The notes beneath the pieces were generated by a model. That model was not told where the DNA came from. It ran no database searches and saw only the letters and a program-made list of their open reading frames with translations. A stretch of DNA of 5,990 nt. It comes from an uncultured Bacteroidales bacterium. Lineage in GTDB: Bacteria; Bacteroidota; Bacteroidia; Bacteroidales; Muribaculaceae. Location: the NCBI GenBank assembly GCA_947177325.1, contig CAMWUH010000140.1:1-5990 (forward strand). The letters are read 5' to 3'. Within the stretch, counting starts at the first letter, position 1, and every line of letters starts with the position of its first letter. The position numbers and the translations under genes are program-made. Positions 5,925 through 5,990 of this stretch are shown one piece after another.

Positions 5925-5990
5925 TTATTTGTTAAACTCTTCGTCTGATGTAGTGTGTTGGTGGTCATAGATGTTTGCTTCAAGGATATC
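5925..5990 (-). CDS. C-terminal end of an unidentified gene (partial)
   Basis: From the right edge, the minus strand reads 21 sense codons ending ANIYDHQHTTSDEEFNK and then TAA at 5927-5925. The other minus frames are a stop after two codons and a less protein-like Thr/Asn-rich frame. The polar, acidic tail looks like a natural protein C-terminus. There is too little sequence to name a family. The gene would run in the same direction as the thioredoxin-fold gene, 78 bases upstream of it. Confidence 0.5.
   Translation of the reverse strand, partial: DILEANIYDHQHTTSDEEFNK

Noticed and set aside
5907..5936. Possible minus-strand promoter for the thioredoxin-fold gene (TTTA, 18 bases, TAAAATTG)
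   Set aside because: Both boxes have one mismatch and the spacer is short. In AT-rich DNA this is close to chance, so I did not list it as a feature.

Overview
The window looks like a chromosomal segment from the order Bacteroidales. A member of the Bacteroidaceae or Muribaculaceae is plausible, but I cannot fix the genus. Four things point there: a very long Rho factor with a low-complexity insert between its N-terminal and RNA-binding domains; two promoter-like sites of the Bacteroidota type (TTTG, 19-20 bases, TAnnTTTG); start codons without Shine-Dalgarno sequences; and a GrpB-family protein carrying a helical C-terminal domain of a kind I recall from Bacteroides proteins.

Layout. Positions 1-314 hold no gene I can support, but they are structured. 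They contain a good promoter (26-57), a hairpin just after the expected transcript start (68-86), a second hairpin followed by T-rich sequence (112-136), and then about 115 bases strongly biased to C over G (141-255), like a Rho-loading site. rho follows (315-2408, +). A 367-codon gene (2450-3553, +) follows after 41 bases and is probably co-transcribed; it encodes a GrpB-like nucleotidyltransferase-fold domain joined to a helical-repeat-like domain. A 215-base gap (3554-3768) has the best promoter match in the window (3591-3621) and a leader of about 140 bases with inverted repeats. It drives a 551-residue permease of the AspT/YidE/YbjL family (3769-5424, +). A 16-bp perfect hairpin with A and T tracts (5446-5483) terminates both this gene and the convergent thioredoxin-fold gene (5541-5846, -), which has a CPHC active site. 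At the right edge, 5925-5990 on the minus strand reads as the last 21 codons of another gene. A terminator-like hairpin (5866-5888) separates it from the thioredoxin gene.

Functional links. Most of the genes are housekeeping or general physiology (transcription termination, anion or amino-acid transport, thiol chemistry). They do not form an obvious single pathway. I see no CRISPR array, mobile element, phage gene, tRNA or rRNA. The points most worth following are the possible autoregulatory leader of rho, the disordered insert of Rho with three AT-hook-like boxes and a Q-rich tract, and the GrpB fusion. None of these is proved to be a new system.
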